A DNA stretch of 7,410 nucleotides from Nitrospiraceae bacterium (GCA_020354155.1 CP070644.1:1602180-1609589), one strand, 5' to 3'. Counted from the first letter of the stretch, positions 1 to 5,383 are shown. A program made the numbers and translations. The notes: generated by a model from the sequence alone, not told the origin.

Positions 1-1
1 C

Positions 2-172
2 AGCTATTCATGCGGGCCTGATGATACCAGAGAGGCCATGAGTCTGATTCAGAGCGGGGTGATCACCGCTGGGAAGCTGGTGACCCATCGTTTTTCCATT
101 GATGAAACGGAGAAGGCATATAGGATCGTTGCCCGGGCACAGGATTCGATCAAGGTCATTATTACTTTTTGA
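2..172 (+). CDS. Zinc-type medium-chain dehydrogenase, C-terminal fragment
   Basis: This is the 3' end of a gene that begins left of the window. Fifty-six codons are visible before TGA. The peptide has the usual end of zinc-dependent alcohol/polyol/threonine dehydrogenases (MDR superfamily): a Y-S-C-G-P-D-D-T-x-E-A segment, then a helix with 'LIQSGVITAGKLVTHRF', then the 'SIDETEKAYRIV' helix and a closing 'SIKVIITF' strand. In the family these elements finish the catalytic GroES-like domain, where 'G.....LITHRF.L.E...A' is a recurring signature. The zinc ligands and Rossmann fold lie outside the window, so neither the substrate (alcohol, sorbitol or threonine type) nor intactness can be judged. 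It reads in the same direction as mnmA, 153 bp upstream, but the gap carries its own putative promoter, so co-transcription is not implied. Confidence 0.8.
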   Translation, partial: SYSCGPDDTREAMSLIQSGVITAGKLVTHRFSIDETEKAYRIVARAQDSIKVIITF

Positions 173-212
173 GCAATCTGTATCAAAGGTGTGAAATAAA
201 TAAACGGTAGTC

Positions 213-231
213 ACCCTGAGCTTGTCGAAGG
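213..231. repeat. Dispersed short repeat motif (CCCTGAGCTTGTCGAAGG type)
   Basis: The stretch reads ACCCTGAGCTTGTCGAAGG. From memory, this motif recurs in intergenic DNA of many unrelated bacteria, and its reverse complement is often mistranslated as a '(F)DKLR' peptide in spurious ORFs. Only one copy is present here. The rest of the 173-325 gap holds a GC-rich dyad (CAGGC/GCCTG at 246-256) and the putative mnmA promoter, and nothing coding. Confidence 0.4.
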
Positions 232-289
232 CTGGATTCCCCGAGCAGGCCGCCTGGAAGGGCAGACTGGGGCCCTGGGCAGTGCTCCA

Positions 290-316
290 TTGAATGTCCC
301 CGGGCTGTGATAGAAT
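290..316 (+). promoter_or_regulatory. Putative sigma70 promoter of mnmA with extended -10
   Basis: TTGAAT (290-295) lies 15 bp before TAGAAT (311-316), which is preceded by TG at the extended -10 position (TGaTAGAAT). The -10 matches the consensus at 5 of 6 positions and the -35 at 4 of 6. The spacer is short, which an extended -10 can tolerate. The start point would fall near 322-324, only a few bases before the ATG at 326, so mnmA may have almost no leader. No Shine-Dalgarno sequence is visible. Confidence 0.4.
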
Positions 317-325
317 AAACCTGCC

Positions 326-1414
326 ATGAAAGTTATCGTCGCAATGAGCGGTGGAGTTGACTCCTCTGTTGTTGCCCATCTGCTTAAGGAAGAGGGCCAT
401 GAGGTGATAGGACTCAGCTTTGAGCTTTGGGACAAACGTGATCTCAAGGCCTCCAATGTCTGCTGTTCCCTGGAGACGATCCAGCTTGCCAGGACAGTTG
501 CTGAAAGCCTTGGTATCGAGCACCATACAGTCGATGTGAGGGACACATTCTATACCTGTGTCATAGAGGAATTCTGTGATTCCTACATCAGGGGAGTGAC
601 CCCCAATCCATGCATTCTCTGCAATAGATACATCAAGTTTGAGTTTCTCCTTCAAAAGGCCCGGGAGCTTGGCGCAGACAGGGTTGCAACAGGACATTAT
701 GCGCGAATAGAAAAGGGCCGGGTGTCAGGGATCAGGGATGAGGGGGCAGGCAATGAGAGATATCTGCTCAGGAAAGGGACGGACCCGAAGAAGGACCAGT
801 CCTATGTCCTCTATGTAATGAAACAGGATGAACTTGCAATGACGATATTCCCTCTTGGAGAGTACAACAAGGAAAAGACCCGTGCCGTTGCTGCCGAAAT
901 CGGTCTTGCCAGCGCCACACGGCCGGAAAGCCAGGAAATCTGTTTTGTCGGGGATGACAGGTATGCTGATTTCATAAAAGACTTTTCTCCTGAATCAGTT
1001 CAGCCGGGGCAGATCGTAGATTCCAGCGGCACGGTAGTGGGAGAACACAGGGGGATAGCTTTTTATACAATCGGCCAGAGAAGAGGCCTGGGCATAGCAG
1101 CCCCGGAGCCCCTGTATGTGATTGATATAGACCGCAAAGACAACCGCGTTATCATTGGCCAAAGGGAAGAAGCCATGAGAAAAACATTTAAAGTCAAAGA
1201 ATTGAACTGGGTGGCCCTTTCTTCCCTGGAAGAGCCGATAAAGGCACAGGTAAAAATGCGTTCAACCATGAAAGAAGAACCTGCAATGATACGTCCTGAG
1301 TCTGACGGCATGATCAATGTTGAATATGATGAGCCCCAATGGGCCCCGGCCCCCGGGCAGAGCGCTGTTTTTTATCTTGATGATACTGTGCTCGGCGGCG
1401 GTATCATTGATTGA
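326..1414 (+). CDS. mnmA: tRNA-specific 2-thiouridylase MnmA
   Basis: MnmA is a cytoplasmic enzyme that adenylates U34 of Lys, Glu and Gln tRNAs and replaces its C2 oxygen with sulfur passed on by a persulfide relay. The 362-residue length is typical. The PP-loop ATPase motif SGGVDSS is at residues 8-14. The tRNA-binding and catalytic segment T-P-N-P-C-I-L-C-N-R-Y-I-K-F is at 92-105. ATGHYARI is at 121-128, KKDQSYVLY at 155-163, and ESQEICFVGDDRYADFI at 201-217, with the second active-site cysteine at C206. The family's C-terminal beta-barrel follows, with GQRRGLGI (250-257) and the strand VIDIDRKDNRVIIGQ. C99 is equivalent to the catalytic Cys102 of E. coli. C96 makes the site CxxC where E. 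coli has DxxC. The ATG is chosen because the conserved N-terminal strand MKVIVAMSGG begins there. The gene stands alone; DUF72 follows after 48 bp. Confidence 0.97.
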   Translation: MKVIVAMSGGVDSSVVAHLLKEEGHEVIGLSFELWDKRDLKASNVCCSLETIQLARTVAESLGIEHHTVDVRDTFYTCVIEEFCDSYIRGVTPNPCILCNRYIKFEFLLQKARELGADRVATGHYARIEKGRVSGIRDEGAGNERYLLRKGTDPKKDQSYVLYVMKQDELAMTIFPLGEYNKEKTRAVAAEIGLASATRPESQEICFVGDDRYADFIKDFSPESVQPGQIVDSSGTVVGEHRGIAFYTIGQRRGLGIAAPEPLYVIDIDRKDNRVIIGQREEAMRKTFKVKELNWVALSSLEEPIKAQVKMRSTMKEEPAMIRPESDGMINVEYDEPQWAPAPGQSAVFYLDDTVLGGGIID

Positions 1415-1462
1415 AAATTATGGTTCCATTTTTTCTTTCTTCAGTGTATACTTTTTCCTATT

Positions 1463-2518
1463 ATGCCTAAGTACAGGATAGGATGCAGCGGTTTTTTATA
1501 TGATTCATGGAAGGGCGCTTTTTATCCTGACAATCTTCCTCATAAGTACTGGCTTACCTTTTACATGCAGAAGTTCAATACTGTCGAGCTGAATGTTACC
1601 TTCTACAGACTGCTGAAAAAGGAGGCCTTTGAGAGGTGGTATAAGGACACACCTCCTGAATTTTCCTTTTCCCTGAAGGGAAGCCGCTTTATAACACATG
1701 TCAAGAAACTCAAGGACGTTGAGCTGCCTCTCTCGACTTTTTTCAATGCCACTGCTCCCCTTATGGAAAAGCTGGAGGTAGTGCTGTGGCAGCTTCCGCC
1801 GAACCTGAAACTGAACATGACCAACCTGGAAGATTTTATCGATAACATTAAGGTGTATCCGGTACGACATGTTTTTGAGTTCAGGCACAAGACATGGCTT
1901 TCAAAAAAGGTGCTGAAACTTCTGGCTGCATCGAATATTGCAGTTTGTATGGCTGACTGGCCGGAATTTATTGATGATCTGCCTGTTACAGCAGATTTTG
2001 TCTATCTGCGCAGGCATGGCGAGGGCGGCAGTTTTGCGACAAACTATAGTCCGGAGCAATTGAAGCAGGACGCAAAAAGGATAAAAGAATATCTTAAAAT
2101 GGGCAAAGATGTCTACTTTTACTTCAATAACGATGCCTTTGCCTATGCACCGAAAAACGCGATTGAATTAAAGGCCATTCTTGACAGCATGCTGCCCAAA
2201 TCTGTGCTGGATCAGTTGGACAATAAGAAGAAACCGGGGAAGAAAAAGGTTGCCAAAAAGAAAACAGTAAAGAAAGCTGCGTCGAAGGCCGCCTCGAAGG
2301 TTGCAAAGAAGATTGCCAAAAAAGTTGCTGAAAAGGCAAAAAAGAAAGCTGCTAAAAAGAAGGCTGCTAAAAAATCCACGAAAAAAGCGGTAAAGAAGAC
2401 CACAAAGAAGAGTGCTAAAAAGACCGCAAAAAAACCGGTAAAGACGAAAAGCGCAAAGAAGAAGGCCGTAAAAAAAGCTGCAAAGAAGACGACGAAGAAA
2501 AAGACGAAAAAGAAATAA
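1463..2518 (+). CDS. DUF72 (YecE-like) TIM-barrel protein with H1-like lysine tail
   Basis: Residues 1 to about 245 are a complete DUF72/COG1801 domain. Visible family signatures are IGCSGFLYDSWKGAFYP (6-22), FNTVELNVTFYRL (38-50), FSFSLKGSRFITHVKKL (67-83), LWQLPPNL (108-115), HVFEFRHKTW (136-145), VCMADWP (161-167), FVYLRRHG (179-186) and VYFYFNNDAFAYAPKNAIEL (217-236). The biochemical role of DUF72 is not settled. Residues 255-351 form an extra tail with 51 lysines in 97 residues. The rest is mostly Ala, Thr, Ser and Val, with one acidic residue and no aromatic one. It resembles the KKAAKK/TKK tails of eukaryotic H1 and bacterial H1-like proteins, so nucleic-acid binding is a fair inference. 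The ATG at 1463 sets the domain's usual N-terminus. No Shine-Dalgarno is seen, but TATACT at 1447-1452 could be a -10 giving a very short leader. The next gene is nth, a DNA-repair enzyme. Confidence 0.9.
   Translation: MPKYRIGCSGFLYDSWKGAFYPDNLPHKYWLTFYMQKFNTVELNVTFYRLLKKEAFERWYKDTPPEFSFSLKGSRFITHVKKLKDVELPLSTFFNATAPLMEKLEVVLWQLPPNLKLNMTNLEDFIDNIKVYPVRHVFEFRHKTWLSKKVLKLLAASNIAVCMADWPEFIDDLPVTADFVYLRRHGEGGSFATNYSPEQLKQDAKRIKEYLKMGKDVYFYFNNDAFAYAPKNAIELKAILDSMLPKSVLDQLDNKKKPGKKKVAKKKTVKKAASKAASKVAKKIAKKVAEKAKKKAAKKKAAKKSTKKAVKKTTKKSAKKTAKKPVKTKSAKKKAVKKAAKKTTKKKTKKK
2225..2515 (+). repeat. Lysine/alanine-rich low-complexity tail of the DUF72 gene
   Basis: This segment codes for residues 255-351 of the DUF72 protein. 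It is strongly A-rich on the plus strand, built from AAR lysine codons alternating with GCN, ACN and GTN. The units are irregular: KKAAKK, KKTTKK, KKSAKK and KKAVKK are not a fixed-length tandem array. Its antisense reads as a long Phe/Leu-rich open frame, which is an artefact of the composition. Confidence 0.85.
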
Positions 2519-2536
2519 CCGCACTGCCTTCCTGCG

Positions 2537-2615
2537 AGTCTGAAAGGTTCAAGAATACATGTCAGAATGCCCCGCCCAAGGGAACGGGGTACGTTAATCC
2601 CGGACATTTCAAACT
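2537..2615. repeat. Nested imperfect palindrome abutting the nth start
   Basis: The outer arms AGTcTGAAA (2537-2545) and TTTCAaACT (2607-2615) pair at 8 of 9 positions. Inside them TGTC (2560-2563) can pair with GACA (2603-2606), and CCCCG (2570-2574) with CGGGG (2585-2589). The right arm ends at the base before the GTG of nth. The inner GC hairpin could also be a weak terminator of the DUF72 transcript, but no T-run follows it. Pairing was done by eye. Confidence 0.4.
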
Positions 2616-3281
2616 GTGAACAACAAAAATATACAGCAGGCATGGCCTATCCTGAAGAGGCAGGTAAAGAAACTGGACCTGCCATGGCTCGAAGACATGG
2701 TGCTCAATCAGGGTCAAAGACGAGACCCCTATACAGTCCTTATATCCTGTATCCTCAGTTTACGGACCCAGGATAAGACAACAGGAGAGGCTTCAGAGAG
2801 ACTTTTCAGGATTGCACCAGATGTAACATCTCTTGCGAAGGTACCGGTCAAGACAATCGAAAAGGCTATTTACCCCGTTGGGTTTTATAAAGTAAAGGCA
2901 GAAAGGATACAGGAGCTTGCCCATGTTCTCATTCGGGATTATGCGTCAGAGGTACCCGATGATATTGACGAGCTTTTAAAACTGAAGGGAGTGGGCAGGA
3001 AGACGGCCAACCTTGTTGTTACCTTAGGCTATAACAAGTATGGAATCTGTGTTGATACCCATGTCCATCGCATAACCAACAGATGGGGATATATAAAAAC
3101 GGGGTCTCCAGACAAGACAGAGTATGCCCTCAGAGAAAAATTGCCTAAAAAATACTGGAGAACAATTAACGGACTTCTTGTTGCCTTTGGACAGGGTATA
3201 TGCAAACCAGTCTCACCTTTCTGTACGCAGTGCATGATTCAGAAATATTGCGACAGAGTCGGTGTATCAAAGCATAGATAA
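2616..3281 (+). CDS. nth: Endonuclease III (DNA glycosylase/AP lyase)
   Basis: Nth removes oxidised pyrimidines from DNA and nicks the abasic site by beta-elimination, starting base-excision repair. The 221 residues span the full family length. DPYTVLISCILSLRTQDK (37-54) is the family's N-terminal helical segment. The helix-hairpin-helix is LKLKGVGRKTANLV (121-134), with K129 as the expected Schiff-base lysine. CVDTHVHRI (145-153) carries the catalytic Asp at D147. The C-terminal iron-sulfur loop has C196, C203, C206 and C212 with the exact C-x6-C-x2-C-x5-C spacing for a 4Fe-4S cluster, so the enzyme should be active. The start is GTG. It is the only start upstream of the conserved core, because an in-frame TAA lies at 2595-2597 and the next Met is residue 28. 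No Shine-Dalgarno is visible. It lies 97 bp after the lysine-tailed DUF72 gene. Confidence 0.95.
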   Translation: MNNKNIQQAWPILKRQVKKLDLPWLEDMVLNQGQRRDPYTVLISCILSLRTQDKTTGEASERLFRIAPDVTSLAKVPVKTIEKAIYPVGFYKVKAERIQELAHVLIRDYASEVPDDIDELLKLKGVGRKTANLVVTLGYNKYGICVDTHVHRITNRWGYIKTGSPDKTEYALREKLPKKYWRTINGLLVAFGQGICKPVSPFCTQCMIQKYCDRVGVSKHR

Positions 3282-3284
3282 TAG

Positions 3285-3350
3285 GGGGCCTAGCCCCAGA
3301 CCCGATTACAGGGTGGGATTGCATCCCACACCCTCCTGCCAGCCAGCAGG
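3285..3350. repeat. Cluster of three tandem hairpins downstream of nth
   Basis: Three stem-loops follow each other. GGGGC (3285-3289) and GCCCC (3293-3297) enclose CTA. GTGGGAT (3313-3319) and ATCCCAC (3323-3329) enclose TGC, and the stem extends by GG/CC past a one-base bulge. CCTGC (3335-3339) and GCAGG (3346-3350) enclose six bases. No T-run follows any of them, so a standard intrinsic terminator for nth is uncertain. They may act as a 3'-end stabiliser or belong to a repeat element. Confidence 0.5.
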
Positions 3351-3430
3351 TCCTCTTTGTCAACGAGGGGCATTCCGTCTCGCGGGTCGCCGTACACCTT
3401 GTATTCTTCAAGGCTTTCTGGTAAGTTAGC
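3293..3430 (-). other. Protein-like open frame without a start codon, possible gene remnant
   Basis: Between an in-frame stop at 3431-3433 and a TAG at 3290-3292, the minus strand stays open for 46 codons. It reads ANLPESLEEYKVYG, then DPRDGMPLVDKEDLLAG, then RRVWDAIPPCNRVWG. The composition is balanced and protein-like, and third positions are mostly G or C. There is no ATG near the 5' end: the only Met is residue 20, and a GTG encodes residue 12. It ends 11 bases short of the nth stop, in convergent orientation. I do not recognise the family. It may be a decayed gene fragment, a repeat-borne peptide or chance. Confidence 0.25.
3399..3427 (+). promoter_or_regulatory. Weak putative promoter of the TPR lipoprotein gene
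   Basis: TTGTAT (3399-3404) is 17 bp from TAAGTT (3422-3427), which has TG at the extended -10 position. Each hexamer matches its consensus at only 3 of 6 positions. The spacing and the TG are the main support. The start point would be near 3434, just before the Shine-Dalgarno. Confidence 0.25.
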
Positions 3431-3435
3431 CTATC

Positions 3436-3441
3436 AGGAGG
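3436..3441 (+). promoter_or_regulatory. Shine-Dalgarno AGGAGG deciding the TPR lipoprotein start
   Basis: AGGAGG lies 3 bases before GTG 3445, 6 before TTG 3448 and 18 before ATG 3460. Spacing therefore favours the non-ATG starts (TTG best, GTG close) over the ATG. All three leave the lipoprotein signal intact. Confidence 0.6.
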
Positions 3442-3444
3442 CCT

Positions 3445-4263
3445 GTGTTGATTCACACCATGAAAACATTACCGAACCCGGCATGCGCTTGCATCCAAAA
3501 CCTGTCCACACTCCTCTGGAGTTTAATTGCCGCTCTCTTCATTTCTTTTGTGTTGATTGCCTGCTCAACCACTCCCGATGCCCAGTCTATGGCCCGGGCA
3601 GAGGCCCATAACAAGCTTGCAACTTCATATATCAACAACGACCAGTTGAATAATGCATTTGTAGAATTGCAGAAGTCCCTTCAGCTTGACCCGCAGAACA
3701 AAGAGACGCTCAATTCTCTTGGTTATATCAGTGCGAGATTTAAGAAATATGATGAGGCCGTCTCATATTATGAAAAAGCTATCGCACTGGACCCGCAGTA
3801 TTCTTTTGCCAGGAACAACCTTGGTGTTGCCTATCTGGAGATGGGTCAGTGGGACCAGGCCATTGAGCAGTTTGAATCAGCGCTGGTCAATCCTACCTAT
3901 GGTACCCCGGAGAGGGCCTATACCAACATGGGGTACGCCTATTATAAAAAAGGCGATTACCTGAATGCCGAAAGTGTGCTGAAAGAAGCAGAGACGAGAA
4001 ATCCAACCTTTATATTAGCCATGTACAGACTGGGCCTTGTGTATAAAGAACTGGGTGATGATGCCGCTGCTATAGCCGAACTGGACAGGGCGCTGAAAGT
4101 TGCCCCTGATTATCTGGATGCCCGCTGGGAACTGGCACAGGCATACCTCAGGACAGGTGATAATGAGAAGGCATTGCTGCAGTTTGAAAAAATTGCCGAA
4201 CAGGCAAGTGACTCACAAATGGGCCTGGACGCCCAGGAATTTATTCATCTTATAGAGCAGTAA
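3445..4263 (+). CDS. TPR-repeat lipoprotein, PilF/PilW-like
   Basis: The first 40 residues form a lipoprotein signal peptide: a hydrophobic stretch LLWSLIAALFISFVLIAC ending in the lipobox L-I-A-C, with C40 as the lipidated residue. Ser follows, so outer-membrane sorting is likely if the E. coli +2 rule holds. Six tetratricopeptide repeats follow at about 50-85, 86-120, 121-153, 157-190, 191-224 and 225-257. Typical blocks are NNLGVAYLEMGQWDQAIEQF and YRLGLVYKELGDDAAAIAEL. The third to fourth repeat junction (ALVNPTYGTPERAYTNMG) resembles PilF/PilW, the lipoprotein that helps assemble the type IV pilus secretin. The next gene is rodZ, 19 bp on, which is the pilF/pilW-rodZ order of gammaproteobacteria. 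No other pilus gene is visible, so a general NlpI-like envelope scaffold remains possible. The start is given as GTG; TTG 3448 or ATG 3460 could be used instead. Confidence 0.85.
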   Translation: MLIHTMKTLPNPACACIQNLSTLLWSLIAALFISFVLIACSTTPDAQSMARAEAHNKLATSYINNDQLNNAFVELQKSLQLDPQNKETLNSLGYISARFKKYDEAVSYYEKAIALDPQYSFARNNLGVAYLEMGQWDQAIEQFESALVNPTYGTPERAYTNMGYAYYKKGDYLNAESVLKEAETRNPTFILAMYRLGLVYKELGDDAAAIAELDRALKVAPDYLDARWELAQAYLRTGDNEKALLQFEKIAEQASDSQMGLDAQEFIHLIEQ

Positions 4264-4282
4264 TTCCCCACGTGTAATTTTC

Positions 4283-5167
4283 ATGATAAATACACCGGGC
4301 AGTATCCTGAAGGCAGAGAGAGAAAAGCAGAATAAATCCCTTGAGGAAATTGCCCATAGACTGAAGCTCAGTCCTGATTACCTCCAGGCAATAGAGGAGG
4401 GAAGTTACGGATCAATCCCTGCTGAAATATTTGTGAAGGCCTATATCCGCTTTTATGCTGATGCCCTTGGTCTTGACAGTGATTTCATTCTCGATCTTTA
4501 TCATAAAAAAGAAACTGGCCCCCCGGTCGTGCACCCTGTGACAGGAGAGGATGAAGAGATATTCAGCTACAGGCCTCTTGCTGTCATGACGGCCCTTCTT
4601 GCAATTTTTACTGCAACTGCCCTGTTCATGAAGGCTCCGGTTCCATTAGAAAAAAGAATTATTCCTCCCGCCGCTGTTGATTCACACAATAATGGTGTCT
4701 CTGTTAAAGAAACAATTGATAAAGAGCTGCCTCAGGACGTGGTCTCTCCTGCTCAGGACGTGGTCTCTCCTGTTCAGGACGTGGTCTCTCCTGTTCAGGA
4801 CGCGGTGCCTCCAGCTCAGGACGTGGTTTCTCCTGTTCAGGATGTGGTGCCTCCAGCTCAGGACGTGATGCCTCCCGTTCAGGATGCAGTCTCCCCATCG
4901 AAACGGGGAGGGTCTGAAAAACTTTCCCTCAGGATAGAGGCAACAGAACTGACATGGGCATCAGTAAGCATTGACGGCGGAGAGCGAAAGGAATGGCAGT
5001 TGCGGGCAGGGGAATCAAAGGAGTTTCAGGCAAACGAAATTTTCAGGATAAAAGTCGGTAATGCAGGAGGCACGAAGCTTTACTTCAATGGCTCATATCT
5101 TGGAGAACTTGGAGCTCACGGAAAGATCGTGGATATTGTTCTTCCCGATAAAGTCAATAGTCACTAA
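4283..5167 (+). CDS. rodZ: RodZ-type cell-shape protein (HTH_25, TM, DUF4115)
   Basis: RodZ links the MreB cytoskeleton to the wall-synthesis machinery of the inner membrane. The order here is canonical. Residues 5-75 form an Xre-like helix-turn-helix domain (GSILKAEREKQNKSLEEIA, LKLSPDYLQAIEEG, IPAEIFVKAYIRFYADALGL). The aromatic FVKAYIRFYA segment (50-59) matches the face that contacts MreB in known RodZ structures. One membrane span (about 98-116, PLAVMTALLAIFTATALFM) has basic R97 just before it. A periplasmic linker follows, with eight 7-residue repeats at 151-206. The C-terminal DUF4115 beta domain occupies 214-290 (LSLRIEATELTWASVSIDGG, LYFNGSYLGELG). The length of 294 residues is usual. 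The ATG lies 19 bp after the TPR lipoprotein stop, so the two are probably co-transcribed. No Shine-Dalgarno is visible. Confidence 0.92.
   Translation: MINTPGSILKAEREKQNKSLEEIAHRLKLSPDYLQAIEEGSYGSIPAEIFVKAYIRFYADALGLDSDFILDLYHKKETGPPVVHPVTGEDEEIFSYRPLAVMTALLAIFTATALFMKAPVPLEKRIIPPAAVDSHNNGVSVKETIDKELPQDVVSPAQDVVSPVQDVVSPVQDAVPPAQDVVSPVQDVVPPAQDVMPPVQDAVSPSKRGGSEKLSLRIEATELTWASVSIDGGERKEWQLRAGESKEFQANEIFRIKVGNAGGTKLYFNGSYLGELGAHGKIVDIVLPDKVNSH
4733..4900 (+). repeat. Eight tandem 21-bp repeats in the rodZ linker
   Basis: Eight in-frame units with the form CAGGACGTGGTCTCTCCTGYT start every 21 bp from 4733 to 4880. They encode QDVVSPA, QDVVSPV, QDVVSPV, QDAVPPA, QDVVSPV, QDVVPPA, QDVMPPV and QDAVSPS. 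Units 2 and 3 are identical in DNA. Units 4 and 6 share a GTGCCTCCAGCT variant, which suggests expansion by slippage or unequal exchange. This is a coding VNTR, not a CRISPR array: there are no spacers. Confidence 0.97.
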
Positions 5168-5204
5168 ATAGTTTTGTATTCATGTAAAGCGGCGTCTTTC
5201 AAAT

Positions 5205-5337
5205 CCCATAGATTGCTTCCGGGCTATGAGGGACTGCGAGGGTTAAAAATGAATTCCTGTTTGAGGAAAGAAGAGACGAGTTGGAATATATTTACCGAGC
5301 AGTCATGAAATAGACCGAAAGTGAAGCAATCAAAGGG
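5205..5337. ncRNA. Candidate rod-shaped structured RNA, strand unknown
   Basis: A series of complementary segments occurs in perfectly nested order. CCC (5205-5207) pairs with GGG (5335-5337). GATTGCTTC (5211-5219) pairs with GAAGCAATC (5323-5331), a perfect 9 bp. CGG (5220-5222) pairs with CCG (5315-5317). GACTGC (5232-5237) pairs with GCAGTC (5299-5304). GGTtAAA (5241-5247) pairs with TTTACC (5291-5296), and ATTCC (5253-5257) with GGAAT (5283-5287). Read on the plus strand the tip is a purine-only loop, GAGGAAAGAAG (5263-5273). An open bubble of about 9 by 10 bases sits at 5223-5231/5305-5314. That is reminiscent of 6S RNA topology, but I find no 6S, tmRNA, RNase P or SRP sequence signature. 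No clear promoter or T-run terminator marks its ends. It could also be a degenerate long inverted repeat. Confidence 0.4.
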
Positions 5338-5383
5338 CGCATTTTTGGCACCTTTTTAGTACGTGCAAAAAGGTGCTCCGCCC
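5335..5383. repeat. Strong two-tier inverted repeat
   Basis: GCACCTTTTT (5348-5357) and AAAAAGGTGC (5367-5376) form a perfect 10-bp stem around a nine-base loop. The outer arms GGGCG (5335-5339) and CGCCC (5379-5383) can extend it across an 8 by 2 internal loop. The upstream TTTTTG (5342-5347) could instead pair with CAAAAA (5366-5371), so two registers compete. The hairpin is not followed by a T-run, which argues against an intrinsic terminator. Its outer arm shares GGG with the preceding rod structure. Confidence 0.6.

Noticed and set aside
8..697. Minus-strand 229-codon open frame across the mnmA 5' region
   Set aside because: It runs antisense through conserved mnmA sequence, and part of it is the translated dispersed repeat (PAFDKLRVTT), a typical spurious ORF product.
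2212..2643. Minus-strand Phe/Leu-rich open frame resembling a membrane protein
   Set aside because: It is the antisense of the lysine tail: AAR codons read backwards give Phe and Leu. It has no independent support.
2567..2776. Plus-strand 69-codon open frame starting before nth
   Set aside because: It overlaps nth in another frame, has no Shine-Dalgarno and shows no recognisable motif.
3166..3456. Minus-strand 96-codon open frame antisense to the nth end and gap
   Set aside because: It overlaps the iron-sulfur cluster codons of nth, has biased composition and reads the gap in a different frame from the more protein-like 46-codon stretch.
4677..4898. Repetitive open frames on both strands (RTWSLLF and RPRPEQE repeats)
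   Set aside because: They are other-frame readings of the in-frame 21-bp rodZ repeat, which sits inside a well-supported gene.
4733..4900. Possible CRISPR array
   Set aside because: The 21-bp units are directly adjacent without spacers and keep the rodZ reading frame.
5348..5376. Intrinsic terminator for rodZ
   Set aside because: The 10-bp stem is strong, but its 3' flank is TCCGCCC on the plus strand and CAAAAATG on the minus strand, with no T-run on either.
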